Assembly (NCBI RefSeq): GCF_030272615.1
Contig: NC_081411.1
Location: 160,748,971-160,812,970 of the forward strand
Origin: Cryptomeria japonica
Taxonomy: Eukaryota > Streptophyta > Pinopsida > Cupressales > Cupressaceae
Direction of reading: 5' to 3'
Length of the DNA: 64,000 nucleotides
The translations under genes and the position numbers were made by a program. Positions within the stretch are counted from its first letter, which is position 1. Each line of letters opens with the position of its first letter. A model generated the notes under the pieces. It was not told where the DNA came from and made no database searches. It saw nothing but the letters and a program-made list of their open reading frames with translations. Positions 22,700 to 34,105 of the stretch are shown one piece after another.

Positions 22700-22985
22700 T
22701 TAACCCTAATTCTATCTCTAATAGTAAACCTAACCCTAATCATAACCTAACCTTATCCCTAATCTTAACCCTAATCCTAATTCTATTTCTAACCCTGCTC
22801 TTAATCTATCACTAAGCTCAAACTTTAACGTTAAAACAAACAATAACCATACTATTAACCCTATTTCTATCTTTATCTCTATCCCTAACCCTGATCCTAA
22901 CCCTAACCCTAACCCTATATATATATATACACACACACACACACGCATGCTAGCATATCCTAACCCCAACCCTAACCCCAATAAC
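22700..22985 (-). repeat. Telomere-like repeats, C-rich strand on plus (inverted arm)
   Basis: From 22700 the plus strand carries CCCTAA-type words, for example TAACCCTAATC and, near 22897-22917, CCTAACCCTAACCCTAACCC. The orientation is opposite to the block on the left. A glycine/leucine-rich minus-strand frame (22736-22987) is only the translation of this repeat. Confidence 0.8.
22916..22944. repeat. (TA)n(CA)n microsatellite
   Basis: An ATATATATAT run passes directly into a CACACACA run inside the inverted telomere-like arm. Confidence 0.9.
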
Positions 22986-23418
22986 ATATTTGTATTGAAC
23001 CTTTTGAATGTTGCAAATATTTACTTGCATAGCTTTTGTTTGTAGTTGATTTATTCATATTTATGAATGTTAAAATATTTTAAAATTTGATATCTCTCGG
23101 CGAATTTTACATAGATTTTTTGAAATATATGTATACTAGTTATATTCTTGGTTGTCCATATTGAAAAAAGGGTTCCAATGTGATATTAAAACACAAACAA
23201 ATTTCACATAACCTTAAACTTGCATGTCTTTGAGATTCACTATATGATTATAGAGGACTTTTGACATAGAACAAAGATACACACTTTCTACCCATACACT
23301 TAAATCCTATCCTATAAAATTCTCTACAAATACAAACATAGTATTACGTAACTATAATATTTAATATATTTAATTAAATTTCAAATTAATATTATTTAAC
23401 TCAAATTCATTATATTTC

Positions 23419-23560
23419 TAGAGTCTATGTTGATATTATTATGTAAGATTTATGGATTAAACTGTGTGAGAATTTTTGCATCAATATTTACAGAGTCCAT
23501 TTTGATATTATGCAAAATTTCTGAATTAAACTATATAAAAACATTTGCATCATTAATGAG
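23419..23560. repeat. Two tandem copies of a 72-bp unit
   Basis: AGAGTCTATGTTGATATTAT at 23419 and AGAGTCCATTTTGATATTAT at 23491 begin two units that also share GGATTAAACT/GAATTAAACT and TTTGCATCA. Confidence 0.6.
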
Positions 23561-25290
23561 TAGATCACTTGACCAAAACAATTTGCACACAATTTTTTTG
23601 GGATGCAAATCCATTAACTCTTCCCAAAATTGAAGTACCGTATGTACATTTAAGATGAAATATGCAGGATTAGCTGGAGATATGGAGGGACATGAGCATT
23701 ACATTAAAAACTTATAACTTACAAAATAAATCCTCTATCCAAAGCACAATTTTCCACACAAAGCAAAATTTATATTAATTTTACAAGTAGACAGAATCAG
23801 TCATTACAGTACAATATATAATGATTCTCTCACTAGGGCTTGTCCTGTGAAACAATGTGAATATTCATTTCTTCCCTCTAATATACAACTCAAATTATTT
23901 AAGATTTCAATTACACTCAATTAAAAAATTAACAAAGGCAAGTACTCGCCACTATGTGCCACTATGTGGCACTTGTTCTATATATATTATTAAACATATA
24001 TAAGCTAGTTTTTAAAACATCTACAATAGAAAATGAAACATAAAATTTATAATAAGTAATTATTTACATATATAATATCACTTTTGTCAACTTTTATAAT
24101 AATAAAAATTTAAATATTATATTAAAAAATTTACAACGAAAATAGACCTTAAAATTTATACAAATAAATAATTATTTACATATTTATGTTATAGTAAATA
24201 ATTAGTTACAAATTTATCATAGAAAATGTGCAATATTTCTAATAGAACTTAAAAATAATATAAAAAAATTTACAATAAAATATATATTAAAATTTATATT
24301 AAAAAATATTATTAAATTTATAATAAAAAATAAAAAATAATGTAAAATTAAAAAATATATAGACATTAACATAACAAGTAGATGACTATCTTTAATACAT
24401 GTTAAAAAGAATAAGAAATATAATTTTGAACTATTTCGTTTCCTTTAGATTTCTTTATTTATTTAAATAATTAAATTTTACTTAAAATAGAATTATTTTA
24501 AATTATTGTATTTATTTATCTATTTTATTTACTTAAGAGTTATTCTATTTTATTTATATTATTTGATAAAAAGTTATTTTTATTTATTTAATATTTTTTT
24601 ATTTAAGAATTAATTTATAGTTTTAGTTTTTTTAAATATATGTCAATTATGCTTTATTACATGGAAGGCGTCTCTTATCAGATGATCAACAATTGACAGT
24701 ACTTAATCCTTGAAAGACAATCGAAATCATGTGATTCGTTCATTCGTTCATTTTTTACTCCTCTCCACTATTCATGCATTAATTTGTTTGATCAGGAAAG
24801 AAGAATAGTGAAGTCATTTTGTTTGCACCAGGTTGTGTATGGAAGATGTTATTAGTTCCTGTTTTTGGTAGCAATACTATTGTATTCATGTAGTTCTATT
24901 TTTCAATTAATTGAATCAATGAATATCTAAAATTAAAAAAATTTAGTCAAAAATCTATAGTTCTTATTTATTTTAAATTTAACATTATTCTAAAAATACC
25001 ATTTTTCTTTATTCTCATTGATTCAGATTAAAAACAATAGATAGAAAAAAAAAATAAAAAATTATCATTTCATTTATTAAGCCGATAGGCTTTTAATATG
25101 AGGTTTTGTTTGCCAGGAAAGTGTCAGCCATTCGGAAAAAGGTATCGGAAAAAAAGGCGGTTGAAAACTCGTTTCCACGGACATTTATTAGCACATTCCG
25201 TATGTAGAGGATAGTTAATGTTCTTTAATACATTTATTAAAATACGAACTGCAAGTTGCATGCGTCAAGATTTGGGAATCGTATTTTGAA
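23561..25290. other. Very AT-rich DNA without recognised genes
   Basis: Between about 23960 and 24640 the sequence is built of ATTTACATAT, AAAATTTATA and similar words in an irregular repeat. No coding frame longer than chance is present. Bases 25080-25290 are less AT-rich and lead into the duplicated block. Confidence 0.35.
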
Positions 25291-25299
25291 GTGATTGTT

Positions 25300-25910
25300 T
25301 TTTAGCTATTGTTGCTCGAAGTGATTAGGGTTTTCTTTGCCAGGAGAAGATTGTGAATAGAAAGAACTATTTCGTCATCAAGAAGAACGACAACGACTCT
25401 GCCAAGGAGTAGGGTTTTCCTTGCGCCATTCAAGTTTTCAGGTATTTTTAGGTATTCAGCAATTTTCATCGCGATTTAAGATAACTGAAGGAAGCCGCTA
25501 CATTCATTATCCATGTTTCTGCTTTAGATTTTTGTTGTTAATTTCTTAGGGCTTTCTTTGCCAGGAGAAGATTGTGAATAGAAATAACTGTTTCGTCATC
25601 AAGAAGAACGACAATAGTTTTTGGAGCTATTGTTGCTCGAAGTGATTAGGGTTTTCTTTGCCAGGAGAAGATTGTGAACAGATATAATTGTTTTGTCATC
25701 AAGAAGAACAACAACGACTCTGCCAAGGATTAGGGTTTTCTTTGCGCCATTCAAGTTTTTCAGGTATTTTTAGGTATTCAGCAATTTTCATCATCACGAT
25801 TTAAGATAACTGAAGGAAGCCGCTATGATCATTATCCATGTTTCTGCTTTAGATTTTTGTTGTTAATTTCTTTTAGATTTTTGTTGTTAATTTCTTAGGG
25901 CTTTAAATTG
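25300..25910. repeat. Duplicated segment, two units of about 320 bp plus a partial copy
   Basis: TAGCTATTGTTGCTCGAAGT occurs near 25305 and 25629, each followed by TTTGCCAGGAGAAGATTGTG and later by CTGAAGGAAGCCGCTA. The TTTGCCAGGAGAAGATTGTG phrase occurs a third time near 25557, so a partial extra copy lies between. TAGATTTTTGTTGTTAATTTC is duplicated again at the right end. The unit includes AGGGTTTTC words and could be a leader or promoter of a plus-strand transcript. Confidence 0.75.
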
Positions 25911-25952
25911 TTGTCAAAATAATGCAAGGAAGCAGACACTGTCAATCTGTAT

Positions 25953-26423
25953 TTATTTTGCCCTGGATTTGTCTACTTTTTCTGAAGGGTTCATATTTAA
26001 AGATTCATCAATTGTATGAATCCCAACGTACTCAGTCAAAGACCTATTATGAAACCCATCTGGCAAAGTCCCCTCAGAATTATTAAAATCCACAACCTTC
26101 AGACGCTTTGTTGATCCCCCCTCCGAACTCATTGGCATGGGCTTGGACCTGTGTATATGCTGAGGAACTCTTATTCCATTGCTGCAAGCTCTCATCCAGT
26201 CCAATGAATTTGAATTCAAATCAACACTCAAATTAAGCCCATCTTCATTATACACAAAGAATTGAAAACTGCAAGACCCAGATGATTTAGACCCGCCCTC
26301 AATACCTGCACTGTATTGGGTCTTCATTGCATTAGGCTCAGACACATTTTGCGTTAAACCTCCATTACCCAATGCAGAAACATTGGCAGCAATTTTATCC
26401 ATGTCACCATCTCGGGCCATCAT
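25953..26423 (-). CDS. Hypothetical protein, about 156 residues
   Basis: An uninterrupted frame from an ATG at 26423 (MMARDGDMDKIAANV) to a TAA at 25953. It is unusually long and compositionally protein-like for this window. A hydrophilic N-terminus is followed by CSFQFFVYNEDGLNLSVDLN, then SLDWMRACSNG and a basic STKRLKVVDF segment that could act as a nuclear signal. No membrane segment is seen. Just upstream, the minus strand shows a pyrimidine-poor TTTTGAAACAG that might be a splice acceptor, so this could be an exon rather than a whole gene. I do not recognise the family. It may be a host gene piece or one carried by a transposon. Confidence 0.5.
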   Translation of the reverse strand: MMARDGDMDKIAANVSALGNGGLTQNVSEPNAMKTQYSAGIEGGSKSSGSCSFQFFVYNEDGLNLSVDLNSNSLDWMRACSNGIRVPQHIHRSKPMPMSSEGGSTKRLKVVDFNNSEGTLPDGFHNRSLTEYVGIHTIDESLNMNPSEKVDKSRAK

Positions 26424-26444
26424 TACAAATCTGGTCTGTTTCAA

Positions 26445-28430
26445 AAGGGCTAAACCAATACAGCATAGCTAATACAAAGGTGAAGGATCAGACATTCACA
26501 GAAGATTCGAAATAGGTCAAAGAAAAGAAATCGGTTTTGGGTTTTCCCACAAATATGCTAAGGACAAAATTCAAATTCAGCTGTCACTGTCTCTACTTCC
26601 AGTATAAGAGGTCATTTCCTTTCCTTTCTCTGCTCCCCTATTGGAGTATTTTACTGTAGAGGTCCTGCTTAATATAGTGGAGTTCTCCAATTGATTAGTT
26701 GTACTTCTTTCCCTTTTTTTTCATATGTTTCTGTGTAGAAATCGATGTAGTCAGAGGACAGACATGTGGTAGTGGAAATACATATCTCTCAATGCGTGTG
26801 CATGAAATTTGTACCATTACAAATCATGTGTAGAATCTATACATACATATTACATGTGTGTAAGATGTCATTTTAACAACACACCCTGTACCATTTTACT
26901 TTACTAGGCTCATAAATTTCATGGCTCTTTAATAGTTTCCACAACAAATTCTAAAAATTGTCAGGATTTTAAATTTGTTAGTTTAAAGTTTTTAGTTTGT
27001 GTTTACAGAACTATAGGGCAGAGACAATTTTAACTACCTAGTGATTAAATATTCTAATTTCAGTTAGAAAAATTTATTATTTGTAATATATTATAGTATA
27101 AATTTTTTAAGTAAAATATAAGATAACTAACTTTTTAAATTTTGAAAACTGTTTTCATCCATTTCATTAAATTAGAGGATTGTAAAATGAGCAAATTTTT
27201 AAGCAGATTTTGTCCTTGGCTACACGAAAATAAGAGAAATAAGAATCGATCTTGTTGTTTAGGTTCCTTGTGAGCTTTTGTAAGCCTTGTCTATTTCATA
27301 CAACAAATGTGGTTTTTATGTTTAGATCTCTAAAATGAAGTTTTTATAAAACAGAGAACTTTAATTGTTAAGCATACCCTGAGCACATCCATCTGTAGAT
27401 GATGAGTAGCTTTTGAACCCATTAAAATTACGCCTCTATTTTCTTTCATGGATAAACTTCAATTTTTAAAATTTTTGAAAGCATCTTGCTAAGGTGATTT
27501 GGGATCCTAAGATGATGTTCCATAGGTCGTTCCGAAGGAGCATTTTTAACCACATTGATTGTTTAAGGAATGCTTAATTTCTTGAAACCATTAAGAAACA
27601 CTCATGTAGAAAACTTATTAAATTTGGTTTATATCAAACCATTTCTATAGATGTAACGAAACTGACGGCTACCAAGAGAAACATAGATATTGATATAATT
27701 TCCAGTTTAGAAAGTGAATTATTTTTTTCTTCTAATTTTTAATGCCTTGGAATACTTCTCCCTAACCAACTGGCTGTTTGATAAATTTGCCGGTTTCTTT
27801 CCAAAATTGGAAATCTGAAATACATTAGAAATTATCTAGACTCCTGAAAGCAGAAATTTGGTTCATCATGTCTTATTTATTCTAATTGTTTTTACTAGTA
27901 GGTCTTCTTCCAGCCTTGAATAAGTTGCACATTTTGTTCTTTCAGCTCGTTTAGTTGAAAAAAAAATGAAGCAAAAACCTTCAATAGGGAGAATTTGGAT
28001 TGATTTTATAGGCCAATCTTTATAAGGTTTTTCTTATTTAATTTTATGGAAAAAAGTATTGAAAAGCTAAAATTTACCATGGCTAGCTAGATATAGATAC
28101 AATACTGATCGAAATGGCTATATTATGCACTTTCTCCAAGCAAGAAAATCTTTTGCTCGGGATAAATGTGGATTCTACTGTAACATTCCCTTTCATCTCA
28201 AAGTAGAAGTAAAATTTTAGTATCAAACCAGTGATTCATGCGGATTGCATTAAAGTATCAATACTCACCTCATTGATTTTTTCCCTTTCTTGTGAGCAAG
28301 TTTGAACTTGCTATATTTTTTCAAGTGGCTAAGTATGAGTTTGGCTTGGCTTTCTGAAAAAACTAGCAGAATCAACTCTTTTCTGAATTATATGAGCAAC
28401 TACAATGAACACAATAGCAAATTCCATTGA
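26445..28430. other. AT-rich DNA without recognised genes
   Basis: No open frame above chance, no clear repeat. Promoter or intron DNA of the preceding ORF is possible for the first few hundred bases. Confidence 0.3.
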
Positions 28431-28617
28431 ATATGTATATGGTTGTATATGTTAACTATATACATATGCATATACATATACATACAAGTTGACTGAATTG
28501 TTGTTGATGGTATATGGTTGTATATGTATATTTTTGAGTGGTTGTTGACACAATGCATATGACTGTTGAATGAATTGAAAAGACGCTTGCTAAAGTGGCT
28601 CCAAATTTAGAACATGT

Positions 28618-28800
28618 CAGTATCCCATAAATTATATATGCCACCAACCCTCACTATATCTATACAACCATAGAAAATAGAACTATCATCTCTTCTTTTG
28701 CATCAATTTGCATTGTGCAATAGATGTAAGTATCCCATAAATTATATGTCACCAACCCTCACTATATATGTACAACCATAGAAAATATGTACAACCAATA
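28618..28800. repeat. Two tandem copies of a 110-bp unit
   Basis: GTATCCCATAAATTATAT, CACCAACCCTCACTATAT and ACAACCATAGAAAATA occur in the same order from about 28620 and again from about 28730. Confidence 0.75.
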
Positions 28801-28817
28801 CATATACAAATTAGCTA

Positions 28818-29240
28818 ATACTTTTGGAACAAGTGCCACCGATTTAGGATGCTAATACTTAAACATTTTCCATTTGCACTTCAGGTTTCTTAATTTGATT
28901 CTAAATAATTGCAATTATGATCAAGTCAAATAAATAATAAGAAAGTCAAATAGTTTAAAGATTCTATTCCAACTATTGATTATGAAAAATCATTGGTACA
29001 TTCTTTTTGGTGCCTCAGTTTATCATATCAGCATGATGTTTCTTCCAACATTTTTAATTAATAAATACTATTCATAATTCTGCTACATTCCTTATTCTGC
29101 CTGGTAGGAATATACTTTTGGAGCAAGTGCCCCCAATTTAGGATACTAATACTTAAACATTTTTCATTTGCACTTTAGGTTTCTTATTTTGATTCTAGAT
29201 AATTGCAGTTATGATCAGGTCAAATGAATAATAAGCAGTG
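28818..29240. repeat. Direct repeat of about 125 bp, copies 290 bp apart
   Basis: ATACTTTTGGAACAAGTGCC (28818) and ATACTTTTGGAGCAAGTGCC (about 29110) begin segments that stay alignable through TTTGCACTTCAGGTTTCTTA and ATCAAGTCAAATAAATAATA. Confidence 0.75.
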
Positions 29241-29641
29241 ATACAATACACATAATCAATCCCATGCTACTGCTTATACACTTGCTACAATTATCCAATA
29301 TTTTAAGAAAATATCTAATTTCAAGCAAATATTAAATTTTAATCAAATGCCAAGGACTCCAACTACATTTCAGCACTTGTTTCATTTTGGTTTTGCTTTG
29401 GATTTGGTGCCTATGTCATTCAATTTGGGAGGATTGTTATTTTGTTAATTTGAATTGAGTATGTTGGTTGGATTGAAGCTTTGGTTTGGGATCTCTATGT
29501 TAGACACATATCGAGAGGGTTCAAACTCATACACTTTAGAATTTTATACAATACAAATGAATGATTTAACAAACCATATATGCGTTCAGTTTTTTGCATC
29601 CTCCCCAACTGCTTCATTAAGAGACCATCTTCATGCTAAGG

Positions 29642-29714
<73 letters not shown>
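29642..29714. repeat. (TA)n microsatellite
   Basis: Over 70 bases of alternating TA with a single GA interruption near 29685. Two overlapping Tyr/Ile-rich frames here are artefacts of the repeat. Confidence 0.95.
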
Positions 29715-29718
<4 letters not shown>

Positions 29719-30507
29719 TGTGTGCATCTATATTGATATTTATGTATTTTCAAAGGTTTCCACATGTGCAATGTCTATATCTATTTGTTTAGTTGTGGTT
29801 GTATATGTATGTCCAAATGTTTTCTTCTACATGTATGCATTCGTGTGTGTTACTGATCCAAATTGGTATACCTGAAACTTGTATTGTGCTTTTTTTTTTG
29901 GGTGTTGTCTTTTCTTGTCGTCAAGTGTAATATGAATTGTGCTTGTCATTAAAATATGATCGCTTATGTTTATTGTTGTGACATAGACTTTCTATTTCAC
30001 CGTACAAAGCCCCATTCCTCATCTCTAGAGAATAGTTTCCACAATTTCATCCACGACAGCCTCTCCTGATGGCTCAGAATAGCCTTCTGTAGAAACTTTG
30101 GTAAGCTTATTCGTTCATATGTATTGTCATATTCATCTTAACTACAATCATTATATCTCTATTTGTTCTTTTCTTTTGCGAAGCATTGTCATCCGTCAAT
30201 GTAAGTGCATGTATCAACATATGTCACTATTTCAAGTTTTTTTTAAGATCTATTTATATATTTATAGATATATATAAATAAATTGATAGAGGTGTTCTTT
30301 GCATTGTCCTTGCCTATTTGCATGGGTGAATACATCAATCTATAATCTGTCCATGCACACAAAACAACATCTATAAAGAAACACACACATAGATAGTAAT
30401 ACAAATTGGAAGCTCCAAAAAAAAAGAAGGTTGTCATACCCATGCCTATGCATACGAATGTACATAACCTTGTGTATCTATTTGGTTGTCTTCTACTATC
30501 CTTGTAG

Positions 30508-32406
30508 GAAGTGCAACCACAACTACAATTGACCCCGCATGCAATCTTGTGCATCAACGTTGGGGATGATGTCCCCTATCCAGTACTTCAACTTTTGTCT
30601 TTTAAAAAATTGACAGCTGATGAAGATGACAGTGCCCGATATAGGGTTGTTTTGTCTAATGCCACACACATGCAATTGGCGATCCTCCCACCTAAGTACA
30701 GTGATTTGCTGCTTTCAGAGACATTAAAGATAGGCTCTATCTTATCACTGATAGCTTATGCTTGTAGAAATATTTGGAACTCGAGGTAGGGCCCTCTATA
30801 TGTTCTGATGGTTTGTTCTTGGCTTTTGAAATCTCCCTTTGCACACTATCCAGATTATTCAACCTCTTGTTTTCTTCATTTTACAGGACTATAGTAATAT
30901 TCAGCCTTGCTGTCAAATTTACAAATTCTCCATTGCTTGGAAAACCTAGATATCTATTTAAAGAGCAAGAACAACAAATGTTGGGTCGGGACACACTTGC
31001 CACAACTAAATGTTCCATTAATTTTGGAATACACCTCCCACATATGCAGCACGAATCTTCTGTTAATATCAGCCCGATTAAAGCCTTGAACCCCTATCAA
31101 AATAAGACGATTAAGGGGCGTGTAACAAACAAGAGGAAGATGCATCAATATAGTACACCAAAGTCCACTAGCCAAGTGTTTAGTTTTGACATGATAGATG
31201 ATGAAGGTACTGAAATTAGCATAACTTGCTTTGGCGATGTAGCAGAGATGCATTATCATAGGGTTGAAGCAAGAACATATTATACTGTATCAAAAGGTTG
31301 CATTAAAGAAGCTGACACAAAATGGAACAAGCTTAACAGTCATCTTGAGATAACTTTGGACAACAATTCAGTATTGAAGTGTTGTGAAGCTGTTGTTGAT
31401 AGTCAAGGAAATAATTCGCCATTCACACCGATTAATGAAATTACATACTACACCAACAACACTTTAGTTGATGTTATTGGTATTGTAGTTGTTGTTGGTG
31501 AACCCTCATTAATTCGCAGAAAAGATGGCAGCGAAGTAACAAAGAGAATTGTCAAAATAAATGATGTCTCAACTTTTACTATCAATGTTAAATCATGGGC
31601 AACAACATGGCAAGCGGTAGGTGAAGATTTGAAGAACATGCATGCAACCCAAACAACTGTTGTCCTTGCAGTCAGAAATGCTCGGGTTGGTTATTTCAAT
31701 GGAAAGGTTATTAACACAACCACAACAACAACTCTAGCTATAAACCCTTCAATCCCTGAAATAGACACTTATATCAAGAGGAAAGATTCCAGATGGCCTT
31801 TTACCACTATCTTGTGTTGCTGGACAACTTAACTCACAATACAGCAGGATGACAATCACAACTGTTTTAGAATGTACAAGTGTTCTCTCTGAAATAGTTG
31901 AAACTACTATTAGGGCTGTTGTGAGAATCATTAAAACTGATTCTTTTTGCTATCCAGCCCGCCCTTTGAAAATTAATGGCAAAGAGTGTAAAAATAAATG
32001 TGTCCAGCAAAATGATAATGTATGGTTTTGTTCAAGATGCCAAACTCATGTGCTAGAATGCAATTACAAATACTTATTGCAGATGAAGCTCCAAGATCAT
32101 ACAGACACTCTTTGGGCTACTGGCTTTGATGAGGTTGGCACAAATTTGCTGCAAATATCTGCCAAGGACCTTTACATGCTGCAGTACGATTTAACTACAA
32201 AGAGAACACCTCAGACTATTATCAAGAGAGTCCTTTTATCTTGCTTTGTTTTCACACTTTCTGTTACAACAAACATGTACAATTCAGAGCCCAGGCTCAA
32301 AGCAACAATTACCAAAGTCACAAATATCAATTTCCAGGCTGAATGTACTCTTCTGCTTGCAGAGATTGCTCGGACGAGTATAGCTGCAGCGTTCCAGACC
32401 AATTAG
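30508..32406 (+). pseudogene. RPA1-like (RPA70) single-strand DNA-binding gene of a Helitron
   Basis: Exon at 30508-30785 encodes the RPA70 N-terminal domain (LTPHAILCINVGDDVPYPVL, YRVVLSNATHMQLAILPP). It is preceded by an acceptor-like TTGTAG; its own first exon is not identified. A 101-base GT-AG intron (30786-30886) leads in phase to DBD-A (NPYQNKTIKGRVTNKRK, YYTVSKG), DBD-B (FTPINEITYY, DVIGIVVVV) and, after a frameshift near 31785, DBD-C (AVVRIIKTDSFCY to YLLQMKLQDHTDTLWATGF), ending at 32406. RPA coats single-stranded DNA. Plant Helitrons often carry such a gene, presumably to help rolling-circle transposition. In the DBD-C zinc ribbon the first ligand, normally in ACP, is ARP, and the later C..KC and CSRC cysteines remain. 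The frameshift and lost ligand suggest inactivity. Confidence 0.85.
30786..30886 (+). other. GT-AG intron in the RPA1-like gene
   Basis: The donor GTAGGG follows codons for IWNSR and the acceptor TTTTACAG precedes GACTATAGTA. Removing it restores the conserved run from NSR to TIVIFSLAVKF in one frame. Confidence 0.8.
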
Positions 32407-34105
32407 ATAGTGATGCTTTTCATCGGCCTTTTAATCTTCGTAGAATAGATAGCTTGTTAGTAGTTTTTGTTTGTAACCAACAAACAGAACTGAATTATTG
32501 ATGGTTGTGTATATCAATGCTATCTAAACTTATGTTTTTTTTGGCTGTCCGAAACTTTTGTTTTTCAACATTGGTTTTGATCTAAAATTCTCCAATAGTT
32601 GCTTCTACTTAAAGTTGTTTATGTTTGCTAGAATTGTTCATCTTACCTAGTCAAACCAATTGTTGTTTTGTTCTACCATGCTTCCATGCATCTAAAATAT
32701 ATTGAATGCGGTTTTGCTTTTTTGCATCTTATGTTTTATATCCTTTTGTGCCTTTTTATGTTATGCTGTTATTGAACATCCATGTTTTCCAGATATTCTT
32801 AATTTGTATATCTGTATTTATACTATGCTGTAAAAACATAATAAGAAAGAAACCGTACAGAATGGACATTCGTGCAAATATTAAAACAAGAACCAATAGC
32901 TTCAATCTATGTTGTTTTAACAAATCCCTTCACCTCCAAATCATAATTTCTAAATTATGCTACTCCACCACACTACATCTGTCCAATTGAAATTATAATC
33001 TGCAATGTCAATGACTTGTATGATGTTGTTTATGTTTACTGTTATTAAATATTCAAAGCATTTAGTTGACCTGACTCTTTTATTTATTGTACTATTTTCA
33101 ATCCTTTTAGATATGTTCTAATGCTTGGTCTAGACACACTTCTGCTTCTCATTATTGTTGAATTGTAAATTGAAATTACAATTTTGAGCATCCTTGCCAA
33201 TTGACATACAGTTAAAACTTAGGTTCACTGCACTTTTCCTCTTTTGAAAACAACAACTTTCATATACTTTCTTTGTATTCATTAGGTTTATGCAAATGTA
33301 TGTTGCCTTATATGTTCTCTCTAGCATTTACTAGTATGCATAAACATTTACATCTCCATCTATGTATCACGATATACAAAGATACATATAAATTGCTATA
33401 TATATTTACATATATTTCCATACACATACATGCATACATATGGTCCTGCACAGTTGCAAACTCGCATACATACAACCACATATGCACTTGTATACATGTA
33501 CATGCAAAGGCAGACATTCACAACAGATATATATGCACATGCACAACCTTATATATCTTGAAAGCTGTGTATCTGCATATGTAAGTAAATCTGTGTGTAA
33601 CATATTTTTTATGTGCATGCATGTATCAATGCATAAATGATTATATGCATGGGTTTGTGCTCCTATGTAGAAATACATACACATGTATGTGTATATCATT
33701 GAAATTGATATATACATTTAAAAAAATGCATACACATACATGCATACATATAGTTTTACATAGCTACAAACTTCCATGCATGTAATACATATGCATACAT
33801 ATAGTCTTGTCCAGTTGCAAACTCCCATTCATACAACCACATATGCACATACATGCATGTACATACAAAGGAAGGTACTCATGGTGGATATATATGCACA
33901 TGCTCAATGTTCTATATCTTGAAAGTTGTGTGCCTTCATATTGTAAGTAAACTTGTGACTATCCATATTCTTTTATGTGCATGCATGTATCAATACATGT
34001 ATAGTTATATGTATAGGTATGTGCTTAAATTTTGTGCAAAATTATTTAACATATGCAATTCAAAGATTGCATCAAACACAAGTTTCAAATATTGTTTTTT
34101 AACAG
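32407..34105. other. Region between RPA1-like and Rep genes of the Helitron
   Basis: AT-rich, non-coding. Near 33410-34020 it contains two direct copies of a segment built from ACATACATGCATACATAT words. Frames on both strands here are Tyr/Cys/His-rich readings of this repeat. Confidence 0.45.
33405..34025. repeat. Direct duplication of about 260 bp, period about 361 bp
   Basis: CAGTTGCAAACTCGCATACA (33452) and CAGTTGCAAACTCCCATTCA (about 33813) are followed in both copies by ACAACCACATATGCAC, GATATATATGCACATGC, ATATCTTGAAAG and ATGTGCATGCATGTATCAAT. Confidence 0.75.

Noticed and set aside
21178-22985. A present-day chromosome end
   Set aside because: Repeats are degenerate, change orientation, and DNA continues on both sides.
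22736-22987. Glycine/leucine-rich ORF (LGLGLGLGY)
   Set aside because: It is the translation of CCCTAA-type repeats and a CA microsatellite.
29455-29875. Two Tyr/Ile-rich ORFs
   Set aside because: They cross a long TA microsatellite; no start context or family similarity.
30774-30886. N-terminal extension of the RPA1-like ORF beginning MELEVGPS
   Set aside because: It is read-through of the GT-AG intron; the conserved sequence resumes only after the acceptor.
33308-33717. Cys/Tyr/His-rich ORFs on both strands
   Set aside because: Product of ATGCATACAT-type repeats in the Helitron spacer.
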